Below are positions 1-14,444 of a stretch of 64,000 nucleotides of DNA, piece by piece. Source of the DNA: Sutcliffiella horikoshii. Its GTDB lineage: Bacteria > Bacillota > Bacilli > Bacillales > Bacillaceae_I. Every line of letters starts with the position of its first letter. Position 1 is the stretch's first letter. The position numbers and the translations under genes were made by a program. Below the pieces are notes generated by a model. It saw nothing but the letters and a program-made list of their open reading frames with translations, made no database searches and was not told where the DNA came from. Location of the stretch: the NCBI GenBank assembly GCA_001636495.1, contig KV440964.1, forward strand, positions 450,666 to 514,665, given 5' to 3'.

Positions 1-1765
1 CAAGACGGGAAGTCGAATGCTTCTCCATGTACTCGGACATATCGATACGGATCATGGCATCTTCATCACCAAAGATAGATTCTGCCAAAGCTCTCGCAAG
101 CTCGGTTTTCCCGACCCCTGTCGGCCCTAGGAATATGAAGGAGCCAATTGGACGCTTCGGATCTTTCAAACCAGCACGTGCACGACGAACGGCTTTAGAT
201 ACCGCCTTGACCGCTTCATCCTGCCCGATAACACGGGAGTGCAATAAAGATTCCATGTTTAACAGTTTATCTGTTTCCGTTTGCGCAAGCTTGGATACCG
301 GAATTCCGGTCCAGCTCGATACAACCATTGCAATATCTTCCACTGTCACCTCGGAATTCTCCTGGCCCTGCTTTTCTTTCCATGTTTTCTTCGTTTCTTC
401 TAGTTGCTCGCGCAGGCGCTGCTCTGTATCTCTTAAAGAAGCTGCCTTTTCAAACTCTTGGCTTTGAACGGCCGCATCCTTCTCATTACGAACAGACTCT
501 AGCTTCACCTCTAACTCTTTCAAATTAGGAGGTGTTGTAAAGGAACGAAGTCGCACTTTCGATCCGGCTTCGTCAATTAAGTCGATCGCTTTATCCGGAA
601 GGAAGCGGTCGGAAATGTAACGGTCGGAAAGCTTAACCGCCTGCTCAATCGCTTCATCCGTAATGGATACTCTGTGATGCGCTTCATAACGATCGCGAAG
701 TCCAGTTAGAATCTGAATGGATTCCGCGGCTGTCGGCTCATCCACCTGGATTGGCTGGAAGCGTCGCTCAAGTGCAGCATCCTTTTCGATATATTTACGG
801 TACTCATCCAATGTTGTCGCACCGATACATTGCAATTCCCCACGTGCCAAGGACGGTTTCAGGATATTGGACGCATCAATCGCACCCTCTGCCCCACCTG
901 CACCAATTAACGTATGCAGCTCGTCAATGAACAGGATGATGTTACCCGCTTGGCGGATCTCATCCATTACTTTCTTTAAACGGTCCTCAAACTCCCCGCG
1001 GTATTTCGTCCCAGCTACTACCGTACCCATATCCAAGGTCATAACACGTTTGTCACGCAGGATCTCTGGTACTTCATTGTTCACGATTTGCTGGGCAAGG
1101 CCTTCCGCGATAGCCGTTTTACCTACCCCTGGCTCCCCGATAAGCACTGGGTTATTTTTCGTTCTACGGCTCAGTACTTCAATCACACGCTGGATTTCTT
1201 TGCTTCGTCCGATAACGGGATCCAAGCTTCCTTCGCGAGCCACTGCCGTCAAATCTCTTGCCAGACTATCAAGAGTAGGAGTATTTACATTGGCAGATGC
1301 TCCGCCTTGATGACCTCCTGAGGACTCATTGCTTCCAAGCAGCTGTAGCACTTGCTGACGCGCTTTGTTCAAGCTTACTCCCAAGTTGTTCAGTACACGT
1401 GCAGCAACGCCTTCCCCCTCACGGATCAGACCAAGCAGGACATGCTCTGTTCCCACATAAGAGTGTCCCAGTTTACGTGCTTCATCCATAGAAAGCTCAA
1501 TCACCTTTTTCGCTCTTGGTGTGTAGTGAGGAATGGACTGTCCACTGTCCTGTCCTCTGCCAATCAAGTTTTCCACTTCCTTCTGGATCTTTTCAGGTCC
1601 TAGACCAAGGGCAATCAGCGCTTTTGCGGCAATACCCTCCCCTTCTCTGACCAATCCAAGCAGGATATGCTCTGTTCCAATATTATTATGGCTTAGGCGC
1701 AACGCCTCTTCCTGTGCTAGTGCCAATACTTTTTGCGCTCTTTCCGTAAATCGACCAAACATCAT
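1..1765 (-). CDS. clpC: ATP-dependent Clp protease ATPase subunit ClpC (partial, C-terminus outside window)
   Basis: Hsp100/AAA+ unfoldase that, with McsB and MecA-type adaptors, feeds proteins to ClpP in the cytoplasm. The reading frame starts at an ATG-ATG pair ([10 protein letters not shown]) 8 nt after a GGGAGGC ribosome site at 1774-1780 and stays open to the window edge, about 588 of the usual ~810 codons. Two N-terminal Clp repeats are followed by a first Walker A (GEPGVGKT, coded near 1110-1140) and the second-ring Walker A (GPTGVGKT, near 105-130), so both AAA+ modules are present and only the extreme C-terminus is missing. It is the last gene of the ctsR operon and begins 22 nt after mcsB. 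The truncation comes from the window edge, not mutation. Confidence 0.97.
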   Translation of the reverse strand, partial: MMFGRFTERAQKVLALAQEEALRLSHNNIGTEHILLGLVREGEGIAAKALIALGLGPEKIQKEVENLIGRGQDSGQSIPHYTPRAKKVIELSMDEARKLGHSYVGTEHVLLGLIREGEGVAARVLNNLGVSLNKARQQVLQLLGSNESSGGHQGGASANVNTPTLDSLARDLTAVAREGSLDPVIGRSKEIQRVIEVLSRRTKNNPVLIGEPGVGKTAIAEGLAQQIVNNEVPEILRDKRVMTLDMGTVVAGTKYRGEFEDRLKKVMDEIRQAGNIILFIDELHTLIGAGGAEGAIDASNILKPSLARGELQCIGATTLDEYRKYIEKDAALERRFQPIQVDEPTAAESIQILTGLRDRYEAHHRVSITDEAIEQAVKLSDRYISDRFLPDKAIDLIDEAGSKVRLRSFTTPPNLKELEVKLESVRNEKDAAVQSQEFEKAASLRDTEQRLREQLEETKKTWKEKQGQENSEVTVEDIAMVVSSWTGIPVSKLAQTETDKLLNMESLLHSRVIGQDEAVKAVSKAVRRARAGLKDPKRPIGSFIFLGPTGVGKTELARALAESIFGDEDAMIRIDMSEYMEKHSTSRL

Positions 1766-1787
1766 ATCCAATCGCCTCCCGAATAAT

Positions 1788-2852
1788 TTATCTCTTCAAT
1801 CGCATTCTTTCCCGAATCAAGCTCGCCCTGCGAACATCTCGTTCATTTGGCTTTAATGGTCCCCCTGCATATTGCTGCAGGAAGCCTGGTTGGGTCAATA
1901 TCATCAATTCATTTAAAATCGACCTGGAAATGTCAGTGATGTAGCCTAAATCAATACCAAGCCGGACATTCGATAAACACTTTGCCGCCTCTTTCGTTTC
2001 CATTACCCGGCTATGTGCCAGCAACCCGTATGAGCGAAATACCCTATCTTCTAATTGTATGTTCGAAGTTTTAACTAATGCTTCCCGAGCAGAGCGCTCT
2101 TGTGTAATAAGTTGCTGCACAACACTCATAAGGTCCTGGACGATATCCTTTTCCGATTTCCCCAGAGTCATCTGGTTGGAGACCTGAAAGATGTTCCCTA
2201 AAGCTTCGCTGCCTTCTCCGTAAATTCCTCTAACAACTAATCCCAATTGATTAATTGCCGGAACAATCCGGTTCATTTGCTGAGTCAGCACCAACGCTGG
2301 AAGGTGCATCATGACGGAAGCCCGTAGCCCAGTACCCACATTTGTCGGGCAACTTGTTAAGTATCCTCGTTTTTCATCAAACGCATAATCAATCTTCTCT
2401 TCTATCCAATCATCCAATGAATTGGCCATCTGCAATGATTCATTCAGCTGCAGACCCGGAAACAAGCATTGAATCCTTATATGGTCCTCCTCATTTATCA
2501 TAATGCTCACTTCTTCATTAGGTGATAACAAACATGCACCAAATGCAGAATCCTCTGCCAGTTGTGGACTGATAAGGTGCTTTTCTACCAGAACCCTTTT
2601 CTCAAGAGGGTTCAATTCATTAATGAGGAGGAACTCCAGTTCACCAAGATCCTGAAATGTTTTCTCACCGAAATGCTGCTTCATCACGTCCACAATTTTT
2701 TGAGCCTCTTCATTACTCGCCACAGTCGGGAACTGCATCTTTTCCAAGTTTCTCGCAAGTCTCACCCGGCTACTAAGTACGATATCCGAATCCGGCCCCT
2801 CCTGCTTCATCCATGAACTGACAGCATTTTTCAAAAAGTGTTCAAGAGACAT
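1788..2852 (-). CDS. mcsB: protein-arginine kinase McsB
   Basis: Phosphorylates arginines on CtsR and misfolded proteins, marking them for ClpCP. At 354 residues it has the usual length. It carries guanido-kinase signatures: SSRVRLARN at 27-35 for the nucleotide phosphates and a [10 protein letters not shown] loop with the conserved cysteine at 168. The ATG follows the mcsA TAG stop with no gap, so translation is probably coupled. McsA activates the kinase in the known system, and the ctsR-mcsA-mcsB-clpC order matches that pathway. Confidence 0.97.
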   Translation of the reverse strand: MSLEHFLKNAVSSWMKQEGPDSDIVLSSRVRLARNLEKMQFPTVASNEEAQKIVDVMKQHFGEKTFQDLGELEFLLINELNPLEKRVLVEKHLISPQLAEDSAFGACLLSPNEEVSIMINEEDHIRIQCLFPGLQLNESLQMANSLDDWIEEKIDYAFDEKRGYLTSCPTNVGTGLRASVMMHLPALVLTQQMNRIVPAINQLGLVVRGIYGEGSEALGNIFQVSNQMTLGKSEKDIVQDLMSVVQQLITQERSAREALVKTSNIQLEDRVFRSYGLLAHSRVMETKEAAKCLSNVRLGIDLGYITDISRSILNELMILTQPGFLQQYAGGPLKPNERDVRRASLIRERMRLKR

Positions 2853-3401
2853 CTACTGCTCCCCCTCTCTTTTTTCACTCAGTTGTCTTTCCAACTCTCT
2901 GATTCTATCTCTAGTATTCGCCGCGCTTTCGAATTCTTCCTGTAAAATAAGTTCCTGTAATTCTTCTTTCAGCGAATCAATTTCTTTCCGCACATGCATG
3001 CTGCCACCGATTCTTCTCGGAATTTTCCCGGCATGCACCGTGTTCCCACTGTGCAGCCTCTTTAGAATCGGCTGCATTTTATCAGAAAAAGTATGATAGC
3101 ATTCTGAACAGCCAAACCGGCCAATCTTCGTAAACTGTGGAAATGTCATCTTACAACGCTCACACTGCAGCACCTTCCTAGGCTCAAGGTCCTCCTGCTT
3201 CGGATTAGGGATCGCCTGTTCCGTATTCAACAATCCGGCAATCAAATTGTTGATCGAAAAACCGGATCCACCGGTAAACATCGACATGCTTCCCTTTTCC
3301 TGTGCGCACTGCTCACAAATATGAATCTCTGATTTTTCACCATTAATGATTTTTGTAAAAGGCAAGGCAGCTGGACGCTCATTACATTCTTGACATACCA
3401 T
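2853..3401 (-). CDS. mcsA: McsA, zinc-binding activator of the arginine kinase McsB
   Basis: Small (182 residues) metal-binding partner that stimulates McsB and modulates CtsR. Cysteine pairs are visible at C3/C6, C29/C32, C80/C83 and C98/C101, fitting two zinc sites. Residues about 143-172 form a charged helical UvrB/UvrC-type (UVR) motif thought to contact the Clp machinery. It lies 11 nt after ctsR and directly abuts mcsB. Co-regulation by CtsR is inferred from the operon structure. Confidence 0.95.
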   Translation of the reverse strand: MVCQECNERPAALPFTKIINGEKSEIHICEQCAQEKGSMSMFTGGSGFSINNLIAGLLNTEQAIPNPKQEDLEPRKVLQCERCKMTFPQFTKIGRFGCSECYHTFSDKMQPILKRLHSGNTVHAGKIPRRIGGSMHVRKEIDSLKEELQELILQEEFESAANTRDRIRELERQLSEKREGEQ

Positions 3402-3412
3402 TTATATCCCCC

Positions 3413-3874
3413 CTACCGGTACTTCAGAGTGGTCAGCATCGCGGTTAACATTCTCGCCCGCAATTCATCTCTTTCAGGTAATCCCAAATACAAGACAGAT
3501 CGATCCATCACACTTACCATAATCTTCGCTTCCCGGGTGGAAATCACCTTCTCCTCCACCAAGCGATAGATAACATCCTCCGCACTTGCCTGTGAAACTC
3601 TCACATCTATTAGCTCCATAATTTGATCAATCAATTGCAAATGGTCATGCGGCTTAATCTTAATGATCCGAATATAGCCGCCGCCCCCACGCTTGCTCTC
3701 CACCAAATATCCTCGTTCAATCGTAAATCTCGTATTTATCACGTAATTGATTTGAGAAGGCACACATTCAAACTTATCTGCAATCTCACTTCTTTTGATC
3801 TCCGCAGAATTCTCCCTGCTCCGTTCCAACACCTGTTTCAAGTATTGTTCAATGACATCAGATATGTTTCTCAT
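3413..3874 (-). CDS. ctsR: transcriptional repressor of class III heat-shock genes CtsR
   Basis: A 153-residue DNA-binding repressor of clp genes. The N-terminal third holds the winged helix-turn-helix with the glycine-rich wing tip (SKRGGGGYIRI) used for DNA contact and heat sensing. The C-terminal half is the dimerisation and McsB-target domain. The ATG at 3874 is preceded by AGGAGG at 3880-3885. A CtsR heptad repeat lies directly upstream, so autoregulation is likely. First gene of the ctsR-mcsA-mcsB-clpC operon. Confidence 0.97.
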   Translation of the reverse strand: MRNISDVIEQYLKQVLERSRENSAEIKRSEIADKFECVPSQINYVINTRFTIERGYLVESKRGGGGYIRIIKIKPHDHLQLIDQIMELIDVRVSQASAEDVIYRLVEEKVISTREAKIMVSVMDRSVLYLGLPERDELRARMLTAMLTTLKYR

Positions 3875-3892
3875 GCTATCCTCCTATCTGAC

Positions 3893-3946
3893 CTTGACTA
3901 TCTTTGACTATAAGTAAAATATATAAGACCTTGAAAAAAAATTCAA
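3893..3946 (-). promoter_or_regulatory. ctsR operon SigA promoter with CtsR operator
   Basis: Reading the minus strand: a -35 TTGAAT (3941-3946), 17 nt, and a -10 TATATT (3918-3923). Just downstream, over the expected start point, are two heptads AGTCAAA and AGTCAAG separated by GAT (3893-3909), close to the known CtsR direct repeat GGTCAAA-NAN-GGTCAAA. Position over +1 fits repression. Confidence 0.8.
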
Positions 3947-4560
3947 TAGATAACCTTTCGCTAAAAACTGTCACTCTATTCGGTTTGGAGCATCTGTTCA
4001 TCTTTTATGTATGTATAAGAAGAAACGGAAGCCTCTTCAAAAACTAACTCTCCCAAACAGAATTCCACTTTTGTGATGTCTCTAAACGTCAATTGGTCAA
4101 AATTGTTCAAATGATATTTTAGATGGGGGAATTTCGGGGAATTTGAGGGGGGTGGTTATGTTGAGGGGGGTGATAAAGGCATTTACGAGGGGGATTTTTG
4201 GGCCGAAGTGCTTTCATTGGGTGTGTGAAGACATTATGATCGGAAAAATTGCCTTTAAAGTGTTCTCATCTGCTGCATGATAACATTTTCAGCGAAAATA
4301 TATCCTCCAACGTGTCTTCAGGGTTCGTTTGCGCCCCATTTTCACAATAAATCATAGGATCGAGCTGACAGGTTTTGGTTTTAGGAGACGCGTTTTAAAT
4401 TTACAGTCCAACTTTTTGTTTTATCCGCCAACTTTTCGATTTATCCACCAACTTTTTGTTTTATCCGCCAACTTTTCAATTTATCCGCTAAGTCGGACGA
4501 TATAACCGTCATTCGACACATACAGACATATAAAAATATCACCATACATCCACGAAAACA
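3947..4560. other. non-coding stretch between the rRNA operon and ctsR
   Basis: No open reading frame with a ribosome site is visible on either strand. It contains five G-tracts at 4125-4193 and a 20-bp tandem repeat at 4408-4487. The remainder is unremarkable AT-rich sequence. Confidence 0.7.
4408..4487. repeat. tandem repeat, four units of 20 bp
   Basis: Four uninterrupted units beginning CCAACTTTT and ending TTATCCG or TTATCCA: 4408-4427, 4428-4447, 4448-4467, 4468-4487. Units 1 and 3 are identical (TTTTTGTTTTATCCG type); units 2 and 4 are the TTTTCGA/TTTTCAA type, so the array alternates in an A-B-A-B' pattern. The period is not a multiple of three and no gene covers it. Confidence 0.9.
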
Positions 4561-4561
4561 C

Positions 4562-4598
4562 AAAAAAACCAGCGCCTAATTTAATAAGCACTGGTTTC
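4562..4598 (-). terminator. rho-independent terminator of the rRNA operon
   Basis: Minus strand: AAACCAGTGC, short AT-rich loop, GCGCTGGTTT followed by a T-run, about 10 nt past the 5S 3' end. Confidence 0.85.
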
Positions 4599-4608
4599 CC
4601 TTAAATTT

Positions 4609-4725
4609 GCCTGGCAACGTCCTACTCTCACAGGGGGAGATCCCCCAACTACCATCGGCGCTGAAGAGCTTAACTTCCGTGTTCGGTATGGGAACGGGTG
4701 TGGCCTCTTCGCCATCATTACCAGA
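4609..4725 (-). rRNA. rrf: 5S ribosomal RNA
   Basis: About 117 nt matching Bacillus 5S, including the CACACCCGTTCCCATACCGA and GTGAGAGTAGGACG segments. Terminal stem TCTGG/CCAGG. Last gene of the rRNA operon. Ends set from the terminal stem, uncertain by a few bases. Confidence 0.95.
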
Positions 4726-4748
4726 CATATTCAGTTGAAGGTTGATCC

Positions 4749-4792
4749 TTCAAAACTAGATAATGTGTTCATATCAAGAATTCATATCGTTC
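4749..4792 (-). other. 23S rRNA processing stem, 3' strand
   Basis: This stretch just 3' of 23S is largely complementary to 7804-7859 just 5' of 23S (for example ACTAGATAATGT against ACATTATCTAGT). The two arms enclose 23S and would form the long stalk cut by RNase III/Mini-III-type enzymes. Confidence 0.75.
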
Positions 4793-4814
4793 ACTTATTT
4801 CAATACTTATTTGG

Positions 4815-7743
<2,929 letters not shown>

Positions 7744-7803
7744 GTTGACCAAAAGGTCATGTGTCGATATCAGCGATGATATCTATAAAGAAAATTACTA
7801 AGA

Positions 7804-7859
7804 TGAACGATATTCTGTGAATATCTTGATATTAGTTACATTATCTAGTTTTCAAGGAA
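7804..7859 (-). other. 23S rRNA processing stem, 5' strand
   Basis: Partner arm of 4749-4792, lying in the 16S-23S spacer. See that entry. Confidence 0.75.
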
Positions 7860-7904
7860 CAACTAAGACAAATCGTCAGATTTGTCATGAGAGAATGCTC
7901 TCTC

Positions 7905-7927
7905 AAAACTAAACAAAACAACAAGCG
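7905..7927 (-). other. 16S rRNA processing stem, 3' strand
   Basis: Complementary to 9573-9594 in the rRNA leader: AAAACTAAACAAAACAACA on one side pairs with TGTTGTTTTGTTTAGTTTT on the other. It brackets 16S as expected for RNase III processing. Confidence 0.8.
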
Positions 7928-7934
7928 TACATTT

Positions 7935-9493
<1,559 letters not shown>

Positions 9494-9572
9494 GAGTCTG
9501 AGCTTTTGCTCAAAATTTGCTAGCTTGTATTACTTAAATCATTTTGCCGATTCCATAGAACCGACGTTATGA

Positions 9573-9594
9573 CGCTGTTGTTTTGTTTAGTTTT
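9573..9594 (-). other. 16S rRNA processing stem, 5' strand
   Basis: Leader arm of the processing stalk, complementary to 7905-7927. Confidence 0.8.
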
Positions 9595-9637
9595 CAAAGA
9601 TCATTTGCTCTGCCGTCTCTCTCAAGGCGACTTTATT

Positions 9638-9666
9638 ATCTTACCAAATCTATCAATTCGTGTCAA
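9638..9666 (-). promoter_or_regulatory. rRNA operon promoter P2
   Basis: Perfect -35 TTGACA (9661-9666), 17 nt, -10 TAAGAT (9638-9643), the promoter proximal to 16S. Confidence 0.9.
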
Positions 9667-9722
9667 CAACTTTTTTCATTTCTTTTTTTGGAGAAGCGAA
9701 GTCGTTTGTGACAACGAATATT

Positions 9723-9751
9723 AATATACCATCGCTAGAATACAAAGGCAA
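9723..9751 (-). promoter_or_regulatory. rRNA operon promoter P1
   Basis: -35 TTGCCT (9746-9751), 17 nt, -10 TATATT (9723-9728), about 85 bp upstream of P2: the usual tandem arrangement of Bacillus rrn operons. Confidence 0.85.
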
Positions 9752-9831
9752 TAGGTTTTTTCGATTATTTTCTCGAAATGATAATGTTGTAATAGTCTCA
9801 TTATTCTAAGTTGATAATTAGGAGGATAAGA

Positions 9832-9872
9832 ATAAAAAAACGCCACCCTCCTAATAGAAGAAGAGTGGCGCA
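9832..9872 (-). terminator. lysS terminator
   Basis: Minus strand GCGCCACTCT, loop, AGGGTGGCGT followed by a seven-T run. It separates lysS from the rRNA promoters. Confidence 0.9.
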
Positions 9873-9882
9873 GCACTATGTT

Positions 9883-11388
<1,506 letters not shown>

Positions 11389-11465
11389 CTAGTAATTTAT
11401 CTACTCATTTATGTAGCAGCTTTTCTTTTATCTATCATATAGACTTTCCAACTATAAATAAAGCT

Positions 11466-11497
11466 AAAACTGCCAGTAACAACTTACTGGCAGTTTA
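11466..11497 (-). terminator. hairpin after dusB
   Basis: AAACTGCCAGTAA-GTTG-TTACTGGCAGTTT is a perfect 13-bp stem lying between dusB and lysS. The following T-rich tract is interrupted, so termination may be partial. It would end the folate/dusB operon. Confidence 0.7.
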
Positions 11498-11533
11498 TAT
11501 ATGTTCTCAGGGGTACAATCGCTCACCTAATCT

Positions 11534-12535
11534 TTAGATCACCTGTGTACTCAAGGCTTCTTTTTCCTCGGATTCTTCCACAAGGTTGTCTATCAGGCTA
11601 ACAAGATCCATTCTTGTGTTGCATTCATTGATAGAGTTCCGTACTATCGCGTTACCACGTATGCCTTTTAGGTACCATGCTGCATGTTTACGCATTTCAC
11701 GGACTGCTGTATTTTCCCCTTTGAGGTCGATGAGACGGTCGAGGTGCAGCTTGCATACATCCATTTTCTCACGAACAGATGGTTCTCCGACAAGCTTTCC
11801 TGTTTCCAGGTATTGTACAGTACTGTAAATCATCCAAGGGTTTCCGAGTGCCGCGCGGCCGATCATGACACCGTCGACTCCAGTTTCCTCAAGCATTCTT
11901 TTGGCATCCTGCGGAGTTTGAACATCACCGTTTCCAATGACAGGGATGTTTACAGATTCTTTTACTTGCTTGATGATGTCCCAGTCTGCATGACCCTCAT
12001 ACATTTGGACTCTAGTACGGCCGTGGACCGCCACCGCCTGCCCGCCTGCGCGTTCAATGGCACGGGCATTTTCAATGGCATAGATATGCTCCTCGTCCCA
12101 ACCTGTACGCATTTTTACCGTAACCGGCTTGTCGACAGCATCTACTACAGCTGAGACCATTTCATAGATTTTGTTTGGATCAAGCAACCATCTAGCACCT
12201 GCGTCACATTTGACGATTTTCGGTACCGGGCATCCCATATTAATATCAATGATGTCAGCTGTGGTGTTTTTGTCCACAAATTTCGCTGCTTCAACCAGTG
12301 TATCTTTCTCGCCCCCGAAGATTTGAAGGCTTAGAGGTTTTTCACGTTCGTCAATATAAAGCATGCCCATTGTTTTGGCATTTTTATAGAGGATCGCTTT
12401 GTCACTTACCATTTCGGCACACACAAGGCCCGCTCCGAATTCTTTAACCGTCAGACGGAACGCGGCATTACATACGCCAGCCATCGGCGCCAAGACCACT
12501 TGGTTATTCATGGTGATATCGCCAATTTTCAACAT
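11534..12535 (-). CDS. dusB: tRNA-dihydrouridine synthase DusB
   Basis: FMN enzyme that reduces uridines in the tRNA D-loop. The 333 residues equal the B. subtilis YacF length. The flavin barrel starts at VVLAPMAGVCN, and the catalytic cysteine is C102 in NMGCPVPK. GNGDV and IGRAALGNPW phosphate-binding loops follow. The ATG overlaps the yazB stop (TAATG), indicating coupling. It ends the pab/sul/folK operon. Confidence 0.96.
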   Translation of the reverse strand: MLKIGDITMNNQVVLAPMAGVCNAAFRLTVKEFGAGLVCAEMVSDKAILYKNAKTMGMLYIDEREKPLSLQIFGGEKDTLVEAAKFVDKNTTADIIDINMGCPVPKIVKCDAGARWLLDPNKIYEMVSAVVDAVDKPVTVKMRTGWDEEHIYAIENARAIERAGGQAVAVHGRTRVQMYEGHADWDIIKQVKESVNIPVIGNGDVQTPQDAKRMLEETGVDGVMIGRAALGNPWMIYSTVQYLETGKLVGEPSVREKMDVCKLHLDRLIDLKGENTAVREMRKHAAWYLKGIRGNAIVRNSINECNTRMDLVSLIDNLVEESEEKEALSTQVI

Positions 12536-12765
12536 TAGTTATTGACCTCCTCTCTTGTTAATTCCGGTGGGGTGAGTTCCTCAACCGTAATGTTCAATTC
12601 TTGTGCAATCGACTGAACCAGGTCCTTTGAAGGAACGCGGTTACCCCGTTCTACCTCTCCTAAAACAGAGACCGATATATGAAGATTTTTTGCAAATGAT
12701 TCTTGGGTATATCCCTTCAGCTTTCGGTAAGCCCGGATACGTCTCCCCCACTTTTCGGCTTCCAT
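12535..12765 (-). CDS. yazB: small XRE-family helix-turn-helix protein YazB
   Basis: A 76-residue protein that is almost all a Cro/CI-type helix-turn-helix: RIRAYRKLKGYTQESFAKNL followed by the recognition-helix segment SVLGEVERGNRVPS. Its targets are unknown. It overlaps the end of folK by 49 nt in another frame and the start of dusB by one base. The conserved yazB position between folK and dusB supports a real gene. Confidence 0.85.
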   Translation of the reverse strand: MEAEKWGRRIRAYRKLKGYTQESFAKNLHISVSVLGEVERGNRVPSKDLVQSIAQELNITVEELTPPELTREEVNN

Positions 12766-13238
12766 ACGTGTACCCCTTCTCTATCTTGTCGTGCAAGAAG
12801 TTCTTTTCTATTTATCTCTACGGGCAGATCTTTACTTTCTGCGATCTCGATTAAAGGAATAAAAACAAAAGCTCTTTCCCACATTCTCGGATGAGGAATA
12901 ATAAGCTCTTCTGTTTCAATATTTTCTTGGTTATACAATAAAATGTCAAGGTCTAAAGTTCGCGGACCCCAGCGGATCTCTCTTTTCCTTCCAAAAAAAT
13001 ATTCAAACTCCTGCAATACTTTTAATAGATCGGCAGGGGCCAACTGTGTGTTTACTTTAATTACCATGTTCAAAAATTTATCCTGTTCGGTGTATCCGAC
13101 TGGATCTGTTTCATAGATGGAAGACTCTTTTTCGACCATGATTTGTTCGTGACGGCCGATTTCTTCCACTGCCTCTTGAAGATACCCGGCCCGGTCTCCT
13201 TGATTGGAACCCAGGGCAATATATACTATATTCATCAT
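12717..13238 (-). CDS. folK: 2-amino-4-hydroxy-6-hydroxymethyldihydropteridine pyrophosphokinase
   Basis: Transfers pyrophosphate from ATP to the pterin, the step before dihydropteroate synthase. The 173 residues include the N-terminal IALGSNQGDR nucleotide loop and the signature RWGPRTLDLDILLY (89-102). ATG-ATG starts at 13238/13235 overlap the folB stop. The C-terminal tail (VWKPKSGGD) resembles the B. subtilis end, so the 49-nt overlap with yazB looks genuine rather than a lost stop codon. Confidence 0.95.
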   Translation of the reverse strand: MMNIVYIALGSNQGDRAGYLQEAVEEIGRHEQIMVEKESSIYETDPVGYTEQDKFLNMVIKVNTQLAPADLLKVLQEFEYFFGRKREIRWGPRTLDLDILLYNQENIETEELIIPHPRMWERAFVFIPLIEIAESKDLPVEINRKELLARQDREGVHVWKPKSGGDVSGLTES

Positions 13239-13627
13239 GCCCTGCCCCTTGTAATCTCCACCGCTACGGAATCGTAGTGTCCAGGGATGGGCGGGTCCGG
13301 CTTGATCGCTTTGACCGTACAGCGTTCAATCTGTTCAAAAGAAGCCAAAATCTCCTCTGCAATCCTCTCGGCTACTGTTTCCACCAACTTATGCGTTTCT
13401 CCCTCGACTACTTTTTTACACGTATTATAAAGATCCGCATAGTTCACAGATTGTGAGAGGTCATCAGATTTACCTGCTTTGGAAAGGTCCAGTTCCACTG
13501 TCAGGTCCACTGTAAACCGTTGCCCAAGCTTCGTTTCTTCCGGGAACACCCCATGATAGCCGTAGAATTTCATCTGATTCACATATATTTTATCGATAAG
13601 TAAGCCCTCCCTCTGACAGCATGGCAT
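13235..13627 (-). CDS. folB: dihydroneopterin aldolase
   Basis: Cleaves dihydroneopterin to the hydroxymethyl-pterin used by FolK. The FYGYHGVFPEE substrate motif, the RFTVDLTVELDLS strand and the C-terminal IKPDPPIPGHYDSVAVEI are typical. The start is uncertain. The ATG at 13627 lies 38 nt inside sul and adds ten residues not seen in the 120-residue B. subtilis protein. The codon aligned with that protein's start is ATC at 13597, eight bases after AGGGAGG. A GTG at 13582 would remove five conserved residues. The coordinate given uses the only canonical start that keeps the whole domain. Confidence 0.93.
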   Translation of the reverse strand: MPCCQREGLLIDKIYVNQMKFYGYHGVFPEETKLGQRFTVDLTVELDLSKAGKSDDLSQSVNYADLYNTCKKVVEGETHKLVETVAERIAEEILASFEQIERCTVKAIKPDPPIPGHYDSVAVEITRGRA

Positions 13628-14444
13628 CCATCATTTTTGCCATACGCGCAATCTCTTTTACATCGTGTACACGGACAATCTGGCAACCTTTCTGTATCCC
13701 AAGGCAAACAGTGGCTCCCGTTCCTTCCATTCTCTCCTCCGCAGGAAGATCTAAGACATGTCCGATGAACCTTTTTCTCGAGGTTCCCAGGAGCAAGGGG
13801 TATCCAAGCGTATGGAAGTGATCGAGTTGCTGCATCACTTTCATATTATCTTCAAACGTTTTGGCAAACCCTATCCCCGGGTCCAGGATGATGTTCTCGT
13901 CCTTCACCCCGGCACGCTTGACCATTGAAATGCTTTCAAACAAATCACTGATCATATCCGGAATCAATTGCTGGTAGTCCCGCTCTTTTCTGTTTTGCAT
14001 CAGGATGATCGGCACCTGAAGCTCGGCTGCAACAGCGGGCATGGAAGGGTCCGCTTTCGCCCCCCAGACATCATTGATGATATGGGCACCTGCCTGGATT
14101 GCCTGCCTTGCGACTTCCGCCTTATAGGTGTCGATGGAAATGGGCACCTGCACTTCTTTTGAAATGGCTTGGATAACCGGAATGACCCGCTCAAGCTCCT
14201 GCTCTAGGCTCACTTTCTCCGCCCCGGGTCTCGTCGATTCCCCGCCGATATCAAGGATGTCCGCTCCCTGCTCCACCAATTCCTTGGCACGCATGACAGC
14301 CAGGTTCACCTCGTTGTACTTTCCACCGTCGGAAAAAGAATCTGGCGTGGCGTTCAAGATCCCCATGATCAAGGTTTTTTCCCCTATCGGCAATTCATAT
14401 GGTCCACATGTCAGCTTAGTCTGATATAAGTTCGTATTTCCCAT
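13590..14444 (-). CDS. sul: dihydropteroate synthase
   Basis: Condenses p-aminobenzoate with the pterin pyrophosphate; this is the sulfonamide target. The 284-residue TIM barrel has both signatures: NATPDSFSDGG at 31-41 and DIGGESTRPGA at 65-75. It overlaps pabC by 29 nt and the possible folB starts by 8-38 nt, so the operon is tightly packed. PabABC supply its PABA and FolB/FolK its pterin. Confidence 0.97.
   Translation of the reverse strand: MGNTNLYQTKLTCGPYELPIGEKTLIMGILNATPDSFSDGGKYNEVNLAVMRAKELVEQGADILDIGGESTRPGAEKVSLEQELERVIPVIQAISKEVQVPISIDTYKAEVARQAIQAGAHIINDVWGAKADPSMPAVAAELQVPIILMQNRKERDYQQLIPDMISDLFESISMVKRAGVKDENIILDPGIGFAKTFEDNMKVMQQLDHFHTLGYPLLLGTSRKRFIGHVLDLPAEERMEGTGATVCLGIQKGCQIVRVHDVKEIARMAKMMDAMLSEGGLTYR

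Noticed and set aside
27-467. 146-codon plus-strand frame
   Set aside because: Antisense shadow of clpC; its codons mirror the ClpC frame and there is no ribosome site.
4408-4487. Possible CRISPR array
   Set aside because: Units are contiguous with no unique spacers and only 20 bp long; no cas genes in the window.
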